From Virgibacillus_R byunsanensis (lineage in GTDB: Bacteria > Bacillota > Bacilli > Bacillales > Amphibacillaceae): a stretch of 64,000 bases of DNA. The position numbers were made by a program, and so were the translations under genes. Within the stretch, counting starts at the first letter, position 1; each line of letters opens with the position of its first letter. The notes under the pieces are model-generated. The model saw only the letters and a program-made list of their open reading frames with translations, had not been told where the DNA came from and did not search any database. The stretch spans positions 1 to 64,000 of the forward strand of contig NZ_JBHTKJ010000065.1 in NCBI RefSeq assembly GCF_042675965.1. The letters are read 5' to 3'. Shown piece after piece: positions 41,650 through 49,790 of the stretch.

Positions 41650-41775
41650 TTATTTTACTTCTATCCCTCTATTAAGTATTTCTTTTTTTAACAAGCTCAG
41701 GAAACTCTTGTCCAATTTCATTTCAATTGCTTCATTATAGGCGTTTGTTAACGCATCATCAGTTAAATATTGCAT
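41650..41775 (-). CDS. sda: Sporulation inhibitor Sda
   Basis: A 41-residue protein whose sequence (LTDDALTNAYNEAIEMKL..., then FLSLLKKEILNRGIEV) matches the two-helix Sda antikinase fold, including the conserved Leu-Ser/Thr-Asp start and the YxxAxEMxLxxxF core. Sda binds the sporulation histidine kinase and blocks phosphorelay flow when replication is disturbed. It is somewhat shorter than B. subtilis Sda at the C-terminus. AGG ribosome binding site about 11 bases upstream is weak. I saw no DnaA box or SOS box nearby. Confidence 0.75.
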   Translation of the reverse strand: MQYLTDDALTNAYNEAIEMKLDKSFLSLLKKEILNRGIEVK

Positions 41776-42195
41776 GTATTAAAACCTCGTTTCGCTATGG
41801 AATTGTCTTTTAGTTGAATTAAAAATGAAGTGATTATCTAGGGGGAGGCTGTTTCTTTCGATATACAACAAAGTAAACCAAGTCTTCCAACCATGTATTG
41901 GACATAATTTATTATTATATGTTCTTCCCAGGGTTAAAGAGTTTTAAACCTATCTTTAATTTCCTGTAATGAAAATAGAGTAAAAGTTGGTTAATTCTTT
42001 TACTCGACTCATTACGCATTATTCAAAGTTTCATTACTTTAGGTGGTTCACCTTTCTTATTCATCAAGCGAACTAATATCGGCTCGATTTCCAATACAAT
42101 ATAATCAGGATCTTCAGGTCCACTGAATTAACAAAATATATTTAATCTCCTACTATCAAAATGTCCTGAACATGATGATGTTCAGGACATTCCTT
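41776..42195. other. Intergenic debris between sda and ade
   Basis: 420 bases without an intact gene. At 42023-42127 a short minus-strand frame, opening just after an in-frame stop, reads FSGPEDPDYIVLEIEP...NKKGEPPKVMKL; this resembles the C-terminal tail of pyridoxamine-phosphate-oxidase-like (general stress protein 26) proteins and is probably a relic. A hairpin at 42160-42193 ends the ade operon. Confidence 0.4.
42160..42193 (-). terminator. Terminator of the puc-ade operon
   Basis: On the minus strand AATGTCCTGAACATC pairs with GATGTTCAGGACATT at the operon's 3' end, just after the ade stop, with TTTTGATAG following. Confidence 0.8.
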
Positions 42196-43953
42196 CTATC
42201 TTTTTTGAGCGTATGTTTCGCTAACCTTAACTGTAATATGCTGAAAAGACTGTACATTAAACAATCCAAGATCTGTTAGTTTTATTTCGGGTATCACAGG
42301 CAATGCCATAAACGATAACGTAATAAAAGGATTAAAGTCTCCTGTAAACCCAATCGACAGAAGAGCATCATTTAATGTATGTAAGCCCGCGTTTACAGTA
42401 CGATAATCTTCATCAGAAATCAGTCCTGAAATTGGTAATGCGATTGATGCAACCACACTGCCTTTATCGACCACAACAACTCCACCGCTTATTTCTTTAA
42501 TACCGTTTATAGCTGTAAGTAGATCGATATCATTTGTCCCTGCTGCTACGATATTGTGCGAGTCATGAGCGATAGTTGAGGCTATTGCTCCTGATTTCAG
42601 ACCTAATCCCCGGAGTATCCCAAGTCCAATATTCCCCGTTTGGTTATGTCTTTCCACAACAGCCATTTTTAACAAATCTTTTTTTATGTTAGGTTGAAAT
42701 AGACCGTTATTCACATCTACTCTTTCAACAATATGCTTGGTTACAATACTATTTGGCACAATAGATATAATATTAGCCATTTCGTTGGAAGAGTGTTCGA
42801 TACGAAGATCATCTAGTATCATATCCTTCATTCGGATGCTGTTTACTAATTCTCTTGAAGGCTGAACTAAACTTTTATGTTCGGTAACACACTTTCCATT
42901 TCGAGCAACAGACTCCCCTTTTATAAAAACTTCCGCAATGTCAACGTTATCAAGGTTATCAAGCAATAGGAAATCAGCCTCATAACCTGGAGCAATAGCA
43001 CCTTTATTTTTTAAACCAAAACATTCAGCAGCATTTATAGTAGCCATTTGAATCGCAGTTATCGAGTCAATCCCATGTTCAATGGTTAACCGAATGTTAT
43101 GATCGATAGAGCCTTCCTCTATCAGGTCATCCAGATGTTTATCGTCGGTAACAAATAAACAACGTCGGGCATTTTTTTCATTTACTGCATGTAAGAGAGT
43201 TTGTAAATCCCGTGATGCAGAACCTTCACGCAGCATGAGATACATACCACGTTCTAGCCTATCTTTTGCTTGTTCAGCTGTTGTGCATTCATGATCACTA
43301 TGGATACCCGCAGCCATATATACATTAATTCCATTTTGATCAACACCCGCTGCGTGACCATCAATCACCTTATTCTGGGCCATAGCATCAACCAATTTAT
43401 CCAGCATAGCGTCATCTCCATGGAAGACTGCTGGATAATCCATTACTTCCCCAAGACTAACAACACGCTCATGTTCATATAAAGGAAGTATGTCTTTGGC
43501 AGATAGTACTGCTCCCGCATTTTCAAATGGAGTTGCTGGAACACAAGAAGGAATACCAAAATATACATGAAGTGGAATATTTTCTGATGCATCGATCATA
43601 AATCTCACCCCATCAATTCCACTCACATTGGCAATTTCATGCGGGTCAGCAACAATGGATGTTACACCATGAGGTACGACAACATTAGCAAACTCTGCTG
43701 GTGTAATCATTGCCGATTCAATATGAACATGTCCATCTATGAAACCTGGTGCAATGTATTTACCTTCAGCATCAATTATATTCTCACCTTCAAAGCTTCC
43801 AATTCCAGCAAAAACACCATCCACAATAGCAAGGTCTGCTTCGATTATTTCCTGGTTAAATACATCTATAATTTTCCCGTTTTTAATAACGGTATCTGCT
43901 GAGATCTTCTTGGCTGCAACGGCAATTCTTTTTTTCAATACCTTTTTGTCCAT
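42196..43953 (-). CDS. ade: Adenine deaminase
   Basis: Deaminates adenine to hypoxanthine; cytosolic metalloenzyme of 585 residues. Canonical ADE motifs are intact: PGFIDGHVHIESAMITPAEF, VADPHEIANVSG, LGEVMDYPAV (catalytic Glu), VIDGHAAG and GIHSDHE (metal and substrate ligands), MLREGSASRDL, and in the second half MAVVERHNQTGNIGLG, IAHDSHNIV. ATG at 43953 follows AAGGAGG. Last gene of the xanthine dehydrogenase operon, feeding hypoxanthine to that enzyme. Compare with the altered paralogue at 54303. Confidence 0.92.
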   Translation of the reverse strand: MDKKVLKKRIAVAAKKISADTVIKNGKIIDVFNQEIIEADLAIVDGVFAGIGSFEGENIIDAEGKYIAPGFIDGHVHIESAMITPAEFANVVVPHGVTSIVADPHEIANVSGIDGVRFMIDASENIPLHVYFGIPSCVPATPFENAGAVLSAKDILPLYEHERVVSLGEVMDYPAVFHGDDAMLDKLVDAMAQNKVIDGHAAGVDQNGINVYMAAGIHSDHECTTAEQAKDRLERGMYLMLREGSASRDLQTLLHAVNEKNARRCLFVTDDKHLDDLIEEGSIDHNIRLTIEHGIDSITAIQMATINAAECFGLKNKGAIAPGYEADFLLLDNLDNVDIAEVFIKGESVARNGKCVTEHKSLVQPSRELVNSIRMKDMILDDLRIEHSSNEMANIISIVPNSIVTKHIVERVDVNNGLFQPNIKKDLLKMAVVERHNQTGNIGLGILRGLGLKSGAIASTIAHDSHNIVAAGTNDIDLLTAINGIKEISGGVVVVDKGSVVASIALPISGLISDEDYRTVNAGLHTLNDALLSIGFTGDFNPFITLSFMALPVIPEIKLTDLGLFNVQSFQHITVKVSETYAQKR

Positions 43954-44049
43954 TAATTTCAACCTCCTTACAAGCAAGGACAACAATATTAGCCAAAATA
44001 AAAATTATTCTATTTTGTCGGCTAACCATGTAGTACACCTTGGCTTTGA

Positions 44050-44373
44050 CTAGGTGCTTCGGATTGGTTCAATAAACACATCCATTATTCCACCACATAT
44101 ACCACCATCTTCATAAAACAGCCCTTCGGTTAAATCGACTTGATGCTGGATAGGAACTCCTTTTTCCATAACAGAATAGGATTTCTCAATAACTTCTCCT
44201 TCCCCACATCCTCCGCCAATTGTACCGAATATTTCACCACTAGGGTATACGATCATCTTAGCACCGGTTCTTCTCGGTGTGGATCCTTTTGTCCTAATAA
44301 TAGTAGCAACTGCTGCACTACTACCGTTTTGATCAATAGCCATTACTTTCTTATAAAATTCAAGATTAGTCAT
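44050..44373 (-). CDS. XdhC/CoxI-domain protein (single domain)
   Basis: Protein of 107 residues with the N-terminal CoxI domain of XdhC-type molybdenum-cofactor insertion factors (AVATIIRTKGSTPRRTGAKMIVYPSGEIFGTIGGGCGEGEV). The Rossmann half is absent here but present in the preceding gene, which overlaps by four bases. Such factors bind and sulfurate Moco for xanthine dehydrogenase. The motif GGICGG near the C-terminus is typical. Probably forms a complex with the longer XdhC. Confidence 0.82.
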   Translation of the reverse strand: MTNLEFYKKVMAIDQNGSSAAVATIIRTKGSTPRRTGAKMIVYPSGEIFGTIGGGCGEGEVIEKSYSVMEKGVPIQHQVDLTEGLFYEDGGICGGIMDVFIEPIRST

Positions 44374-45200
44374 TTTCTATTTCTCTCCCGAAATGTTAAT
44401 TTAGAGTAACTTGAGATTTTCTCTTTCAGGGAATTTCCACTGGAAGCATTTTTCACTTTTAAAACTTCCGCCATTATACTGACAGCAATCTCAGCAGGAG
44501 TTTGCGCACCAATATCCAACCCTACAGGTGAATAAATATTCACAAAATTATGATCGGTGAATTCACTTTTCAGCTGCTCAAATACACCAGATATTCTTCG
44601 TCTACTACCTATCATTCCAATATAAGTGGTGCGTTCTTCAATACGCATCATTTCTTCTCGTTTTAATAATTCTTGTAAACTGACAACATCGAATTTGTGT
44701 CCGCGTGTTAAGAGTAGGATATAAGTTTGTGGTGTAATCCGAACATTTTTGAAAAAATCAATATAGGACGAGCAAACCACATGGTCTACATAAGGAAACC
44801 GTGAGTGGTTAGCGAATTCTTTCCGGTCGTCTATTACCGTTACGTAAAAATCTAACATTTTGCCAATCTCAGCAACGGGCTCTGATACATGACCCGCACC
44901 GGCCACAATTAAATGGGCTGGAGTTGGAAACACCTCCACATAGCATTCCATTTCTAAATCATTATATGAAAATCGAACCGTTTTTGTTTTATGCTGGTTT
45001 AATAAAGGTAAACATGCATCTATTAATCTGGACCTAAGCCCCTGTGATAAGTTGTTTTCATCATAAAGGTCAGCATTTTTTTGTAGGAGAAACGTTGTAC
45101 CGATAAGCGTTTTCTCTGGATGATTTGTAATCGTAATAAGTGCCACTTCCTGGTGATTGTTTACAGCTTTTTCAAGTTGTTCCCATAATGGCTGACTCAT
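44370..45200 (-). CDS. pucA: XdhC-type Moco chaperone (PucA-like)
   Basis: Protein of 276 residues. An N-terminal CoxI-like part (VALITITNHPEKTLIGTTFLL) precedes a Rossmann XdhC_C domain (about 100-250; LIVAGAGHVSEPVAEIGKML, YIGMIGSRRR, VGLDIGAQTPAEIAVSI). Required for maturation of xanthine dehydrogenase. Start ATG at 45200, or a TTG one codon upstream; GAGGTG precedes. Six to nine bases separate it from the large subunit gene. Confidence 0.83.
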   Translation of the reverse strand: MSQPLWEQLEKAVNNHQEVALITITNHPEKTLIGTTFLLQKNADLYDENNLSQGLRSRLIDACLPLLNQHKTKTVRFSYNDLEMECYVEVFPTPAHLIVAGAGHVSEPVAEIGKMLDFYVTVIDDRKEFANHSRFPYVDHVVCSSYIDFFKNVRITPQTYILLLTRGHKFDVVSLQELLKREEMMRIEERTTYIGMIGSRRRISGVFEQLKSEFTDHNFVNIYSPVGLDIGAQTPAEIAVSIMAEVLKVKNASSGNSLKEKISSYSKLTFRERNRK

Positions 45201-45209
45201 CAATTGGCA

Positions 45210-47546
45210 TCACCTCGAGGTAAGTTTTTGTTTTTTACTAGCTTGAATTGCTTGATAGATACGTTCTGGTGTTGCTGGCAGATGATTAATCCGTGCACCT
45301 GTTGCATCATATATAGCAGCCATAATAGCTGGTATAATAGGAATCATAACCACTTCTGCTATACCTTTTGCCCCAAACGGACCAGTTTCTTCATTGGACT
45401 CTACAGGAATCGTTTCAATAACAGGCGTTTCTCTAATTGTCGGAATAATATAATCGGTAAAATTTTTCGTTTTATGGTAGCCGCCTTCGATCAATACATC
45501 TTCGTATAATGTATAACCGATTCCCATCACAGCTCCACCCTCACTTTGACCTTCAAGACCCTGAGGATTCAAAACTTTGCCGACATCTGGTATGGCTACG
45601 ACATTCAATACGTCCGTTTCTCCTGTTAACATGTCAACCTCAACCATCACAACATGTGTCATATAGCCATATAGATGATGAGGGGCTCCACCTGAATTTT
45701 TTAGTGCTTCCTTTTCTTTTGGTAAGTAAAAGTGTCCTTCCACACGAGTGGATTCATTTTGATCATAAAGGCTGTCATAGATTTGTTGGTACGTAAGGAA
45801 CTGGCTTTCATCATCTACATTTATCAGTTTATTCTCAGCAAGTTCCACTTTACTTAATGATATATTTAATAGTTCAGCTGCTTGTTTAGTTAATAGATGG
45901 ATCATGTTCGGAGCAGCAGTTGCGATCGCACGCCCACCTGTATACGTTGATCGTGACGCTGAGATCGTACCACTGTCAAGCGTCTCGGTTGTATCCCCTT
46001 GTATAACTACAATATTCTCAATACTGCAATTCAAGCATTCAGCAGCTACTTGGGCATAGACTGTTCCGTTTCCAGTACCAATTTCTTCAATAGCCATTCC
46101 AACTTTAAATCGCCCATCTTCTAAGAGTTCAATCGAAGCTGCACCATAATCAGGCGTACCAAGTCCCATACCAACACCATGATAGGAAGTAGCCACTGCA
46201 ACACCGCGCTTTTTCCAGGGTTCACTTATTTGCGATTTGTACAGATCTCGATTCACCCACAGGTCGCACGCTTCTGCCTTCTCAAGTGTTTCGATCGTTC
46301 CAACGCTTGACTGCACAACATGACCCAGACTGGAGATATCGCCTTGACGATACGCATTCTTCTTTCTAATTTCGATCGGATCAAGACCCGTTTTCTCAGC
46401 CAACATATCAATATGTGTTTCGATACCAACACATACTTGGTTTACGCCAAATCCACGAAAAGCACCAGCAATTCCGTTATTGGTATAAACACAAAAACCT
46501 TCCATATCCACATTAGGAATCTTATATGGACCAGATGCGTGTTCAATGGCGAGCGCAATAACCGCACCACCAAGCGAGGCATATGCCCCAGTGTCGGCAA
46601 CAGCGCGAACTTTATTAGCCACAAGTGTCCCGTCTTTTTTCGCCCCTGTTTTCACAGTTACCTTGAAAGGATGGCGTTTGATCCCAGCGATCACCGACTC
46701 TTCACGGCTTAAATGAAGCTTTATCGGTCTGCCGCCAGTATTTAACGCGAGTAAAGCGAGATAGATTTGAACGGTAATCTCATCTTTCCCACCAAAACCT
46801 CCACCATTTGGGCTTGAGTAAACATTAATTCGTTCTGGATTTAAAGCTAGAGACCTTGCTATTTGCAATTTATCCCTGTGACCATATTGAGCAGGACATT
46901 GAATGGTCAATGAGCCATCCGCTTCTAAAAATCCCCAACCACCTTCTGTTTCAATAAATGCATGCATTTGCCGGGGGGAATAATACGTGTTTTCAAAAAT
47001 ATAATCTGCTTCTTCAAATCCTTTATCTATATTGCCGTTTACAATCGTCACATGACTATGAATGTTGCCATCTGGATGAAGCTTGGGTGCACCTTGGATC
47101 ATAGCGTTTTCTACATCAGTAACAGGTTTAAGCACGTCATAGTCTACCTCGATTAATGCAATTGCTTCTTCTGCCGCTTCAAGCGTTTCTGCTGCAACTA
47201 ATGCGACTGCATCACCAGTGCATCTTACAACATTTTCACATAAGACGGGTTGATCAGGTGTAACAATCCCGAATCCATTAAATCCAGGAATATCCTTATG
47301 GGTTAACACACAAACAACTTCCGGATGTGCCTCGGCTTTTGATGTGTCAATCGCTTTTATTTCAGCATACGGGTATGTGGAACGGAGCACTTTACCCCAC
47401 ACCATATTTGGATAGTTGTAATCTGTCTTATATTTCTGTTCGCCAGTCACTTTTTCAGGACCATCGATCCGCTTAACGGACTTTCCAACCCATTTTAATT
47501 TCTGTTCACTCCCACGCTGTTGAACTTCCGCTAGTTGTTTACTCAT
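45210..47546 (-). CDS. pucD: Xanthine dehydrogenase, molybdopterin subunit
   Basis: Catalytic subunit of 778 residues in the xanthine oxidase family. Motifs: GKSVKRIDGPEKVTGEQKY at the start, GGGFGGKDE for Moco binding (about 250), GAFRGFG near 360, and the catalytic Glu in PFGAKGIAEV near the C-terminus. Oxidises hypoxanthine and xanthine to urate in the cytosol. ATG at 47546 follows AAAGGTGG; the start region overlaps the stop of pucC by four bases. Confidence 0.9.
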   Translation of the reverse strand: MSKQLAEVQQRGSEQKLKWVGKSVKRIDGPEKVTGEQKYKTDYNYPNMVWGKVLRSTYPYAEIKAIDTSKAEAHPEVVCVLTHKDIPGFNGFGIVTPDQPVLCENVVRCTGDAVALVAAETLEAAEEAIALIEVDYDVLKPVTDVENAMIQGAPKLHPDGNIHSHVTIVNGNIDKGFEEADYIFENTYYSPRQMHAFIETEGGWGFLEADGSLTIQCPAQYGHRDKLQIARSLALNPERINVYSSPNGGGFGGKDEITVQIYLALLALNTGGRPIKLHLSREESVIAGIKRHPFKVTVKTGAKKDGTLVANKVRAVADTGAYASLGGAVIALAIEHASGPYKIPNVDMEGFCVYTNNGIAGAFRGFGVNQVCVGIETHIDMLAEKTGLDPIEIRKKNAYRQGDISSLGHVVQSSVGTIETLEKAEACDLWVNRDLYKSQISEPWKKRGVAVATSYHGVGMGLGTPDYGAASIELLEDGRFKVGMAIEEIGTGNGTVYAQVAAECLNCSIENIVVIQGDTTETLDSGTISASRSTYTGGRAIATAAPNMIHLLTKQAAELLNISLSKVELAENKLINVDDESQFLTYQQIYDSLYDQNESTRVEGHFYLPKEKEALKNSGGAPHHLYGYMTHVVMVEVDMLTGETDVLNVVAIPDVGKVLNPQGLEGQSEGGAVMGIGYTLYEDVLIEGGYHKTKNFTDYIIPTIRETPVIETIPVESNEETGPFGAKGIAEVVMIPIIPAIMAAIYDATGARINHLPATPERIYQAIQASKKQKLTSR

Positions 47547-48421
47547 CGTTCTTCCCACCTTTCTATTAAGCGGTATAACCCTCGTTCTAATAGGGAGCTT
47601 GCCATGCTGCGTCTATATTTAGCACTGGCTCGAACATCTGAAATTGGCATAACCTCTTTCCAGGCCGCACCTGCAATATCTTGAATGGCAACATCATCCA
47701 GCGGACCAAGTGTAAGCATTTTTTCACATTTTGCAGATCGGATGATGGTTGGGGCAACAGAGCCAAAGGCAATTTTACCGCTGAGGCATTCCCGTGGTTT
47801 CATACCCATTTTTAATGAAATGGCAACATTTACGATCGAAATAGACTGGGCTTTACGTGGGCCAAGTTTTTCAAAAATCCCGATTTCATTCTCTGTTTGC
47901 GGGACGATCCGAATAGCTGTAATCATTTCATCTTGTTTTTGCACGGTTTTACCTGGGCCAGTGAAAAATTCACGGATTGGAATGATTCTACTTTCATGTA
48001 GAGAGGATAGTTCAATTTTTGCATCTAGTACAAATAAAGCTGGAAGTGTATCTCCCGCTGGAGAGGCAGTACCAATGTTGCCTCCGATGGTCCCCATATT
48101 TTGCATTTGGATGGCACCAATTTCTTTTGCAGCTTCGACTAATACATCTGCTTTTTCTTGGAGAAGTTTTGACGTGGCAATATCGGTATGTGTTGTTAAT
48201 GGTCCGATGTGAATTTCATTCATTTCTTCCCGAATATAACGTAATGTTTTAAGGTGTTTAATATTTATCCATACAGAAGGACGCAGGATACCATCTTTCA
48301 TTCGCACAACAGCATCCGTTCCACCTGCGATAAAACGATATGTTTTATCTTGATCACCTAGAAGAAACAAACACGCTTCAACAGATTTCGGTGAAACCAT
48401 ATCGATAGCAGAAACTCTCAT
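47543..48421 (-). CDS. pucC: Xanthine dehydrogenase, FAD subunit
   Basis: FAD-binding subunit of 292 residues: FAD-binding PCMH fold with IAGGTDAVVRMKDG near residue 35, GTIGGNIGTASPAGDTLPAL near 103, and a C-terminal CO dehydrogenase-flavoprotein domain. ATG at 48421 follows AAGGGGG. Transfers electrons from the Fe-S subunit to NAD. Confidence 0.9.
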   Translation of the reverse strand: MRVSAIDMVSPKSVEACLFLLGDQDKTYRFIAGGTDAVVRMKDGILRPSVWINIKHLKTLRYIREEMNEIHIGPLTTHTDIATSKLLQEKADVLVEAAKEIGAIQMQNMGTIGGNIGTASPAGDTLPALFVLDAKIELSSLHESRIIPIREFFTGPGKTVQKQDEMITAIRIVPQTENEIGIFEKLGPRKAQSISIVNVAISLKMGMKPRECLSGKIAFGSVAPTIIRSAKCEKMLTLGPLDDVAIQDIAGAAWKEVMPISDVRASAKYRRSMASSLLERGLYRLIERWEER

Positions 48422-48464
48422 GATTTGCCCCCTTACCAATTAATTTTTATTCACAAACAGCGAG

Positions 48465-49052
48465 CTAATTCTTATGGAAATAATCATTCGGTTCATTCAA
48501 GTTTAGTAAAATAGCAGGGTCACGAACGTCCAAGTAGGAAATTTCGTCATGATACGTTTGAATCACCTTTCGAAGTCCTTTAGATTGTTCATTTACAGTT
48601 AACAACTCTTCTTTTAAGTTTCCTTGAAATAAAATAGGATGTCCCCGTTTCCCTTGATAAGATGGAATGACAATGGAAGGTTGATCGATTCGAAAGTGTT
48701 CTACCATTTTCTGAAGGATAAAACTTGGAACAGGTTGGTCAACGGCCAAAATGAAAATACCTGATGGGTTATCCGTCATACAAGATACACCTTTTTTAAT
48801 GGACGAACTTTTCCCATCTCGATAGTGTTCGTTAAACACTGATTTGACATCGTACGGCGATATCACTTGAGCCAATTCATCTGCTTTATGCCCAAGTACC
48901 ATGATAATTTCTACAATACCAGCATTCTTCAATTGTTCCATTTGATACTGAATGAGTGGTATTCCTTGCCATGGAAGTAAAGCTTTTAATGTCCCCATCC
49001 GACTGGAAAAACCAGCAGCTAATACTATTGCCGATATATGTTCCTTGCTCAA
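48465..49052 (-). CDS. pucB: MobA-like nucleotidyltransferase for Moco (PucB-like)
   Basis: Protein of 195 residues with the NTP-transferase fold: AIVLAAGFSSRMGTLKALLPW at the N-terminus (nucleotide-binding loop) and AVDQPVPSF (metal-binding Asp). The MocA/PucB branch adds CMP to molybdopterin for xanthine dehydrogenases. TTG start behind AAGGA; four-base overlap with the Fe-S subunit gene. Confidence 0.85.
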   Translation of the reverse strand: MSKEHISAIVLAAGFSSRMGTLKALLPWQGIPLIQYQMEQLKNAGIVEIIMVLGHKADELAQVISPYDVKSVFNEHYRDGKSSSIKKGVSCMTDNPSGIFILAVDQPVPSFILQKMVEHFRIDQPSIVIPSYQGKRGHPILFQGNLKEELLTVNEQSKGLRKVIQTYHDEISYLDVRDPAILLNLNEPNDYFHKN

Positions 49053-49537
49053 TTGGTTTTTCCTTCCGGTGCAAGTTGTCTTTCAGCAGCTGTTTGTACG
49101 GCTTTTATAATTTTAGTGTAGCCAGTACAACGACACAGGTTACCTCCTAGCACCGTCTTTACCTCATCAACGGTAGGAACATAATTTATGCCGTTTAAAA
49201 ATGATCGAGCATTAACGATAAAACCAGGTGTACAATATCCGCACTGGGTTGCACCTTCATCTGAAAATGCTTGTTGAACAACATCCATATTCGTTGTCAC
49301 CCCAATACCTTCGACCGTAATGATGTTTTCATTTTCAACTTGCCCAATTAATACAAGACAAGAACAAATGGAATACCCATCAATAAGCACCGTGCATGAA
49401 CCACATTCACCTTTCCCACAACATTCTTTACTACCTGTTAAATCAAATTCATCACGTAATACATCCAACAACGTTTTTGTTGGTGGGCATGTAACAGATA
49501 CTTCTTCACCATTCACCTTAAAGTAAATCGTTTTCAA
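49049..49537 (-). CDS. pucE: Xanthine dehydrogenase, 2Fe-2S subunit
   Basis: Protein of 162 residues with two [2Fe-2S] clusters: the plant-type ferredoxin site (CCGKGECGSCTVLIDG ... CL) and the C-terminal helical site (CGYCTPGFIV ... CRCTGYTKII). TTG start behind GAAGGGG. First gene of the operon, directly downstream of the purine riboswitch. Confidence 0.92.
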   Translation of the reverse strand: MKTIYFKVNGEEVSVTCPPTKTLLDVLRDEFDLTGSKECCGKGECGSCTVLIDGYSICSCLVLIGQVENENIITVEGIGVTTNMDVVQQAFSDEGATQCGYCTPGFIVNARSFLNGINYVPTVDEVKTVLGGNLCRCTGYTKIIKAVQTAAERQLAPEGKTN

Positions 49538-49560
49538 CTGATCAACCCCTTCATTATATT

Positions 49561-49613
49561 AAAAAAAGCTACAAAAAGGAGCCTTCACATGTGGAAGACG
49601 CCTTTTCGTAGCT
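49561..49613 (-). terminator. Riboswitch expression-platform terminator
   Basis: On the minus strand AGCTACGAAAAGG...CTTCCAC pairs with GTG...AAGG...CCTTTTTGTAGCT, followed by TTTTTTT. Its 5' arm contains the 3' strand of the aptamer P1 helix (TACGAAAA) and the J3/1 bases, so it and the folded aptamer exclude each other. It lies about 25 bases before the pucE start. Confidence 0.85.
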
Positions 49614-49669
49614 AAGGTTTACGGTTCCCTGTAGAAACCCCTACACCAAGTAATAGGGTTATACGAAAA
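49603..49669 (-). ncRNA. Purine riboswitch aptamer (guanine type)
   Basis: A 67-base aptamer on the minus strand. P1 is UUUUCGUA/UACGAAAA; J1/2 UAUAA; P2 CCCUAU/GUAGGG with a loop ending in GG; J2/3 GUUUCUAC; L3 CCGUAAA exactly as in the family; J3/1 AGCUA with C at the specificity position (C pairs with guanine-like ligands, U with adenine). Loop GG and CC for the loop-loop contact are present. P3 is short and weak (AGGG/CCUU), which is unusual. With the overlapping terminator the layout is an ON switch for the xanthine dehydrogenase operon. Confidence 0.85.
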
Positions 49670-49722
49670 TGGTCATTTAAACATTCACGACAAACACTTC
49701 ATGTTTGTATATGTTGTATTAA

Positions 49723-49750
49723 ATTATATCCACATGTTCATTTTTGTCAA
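49723..49750 (-). promoter_or_regulatory. Promoter of the puc-ade operon
   Basis: Minus strand TTGACA (49750-49745) and TATAAT (49728-49723), both perfect, with a 16-base spacer. The start would be near 49716, about 47 bases before the riboswitch P1. A TGTTTGT/ACAAACA-type inverted word (near 49689-49707) lies in the early leader. Confidence 0.85.
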
Positions 49751-49790
49751 TACTGAATTTTCAAAACTATTAAAAAACAAGTATCTACTA

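Noticed and set aside
47685..48212. A 175-codon plus-strand ORF opposite the xanthine dehydrogenase FAD subunit gene.
   Set aside because: Antisense shadow of a well-supported gene; no ribosome binding site or family resemblance.
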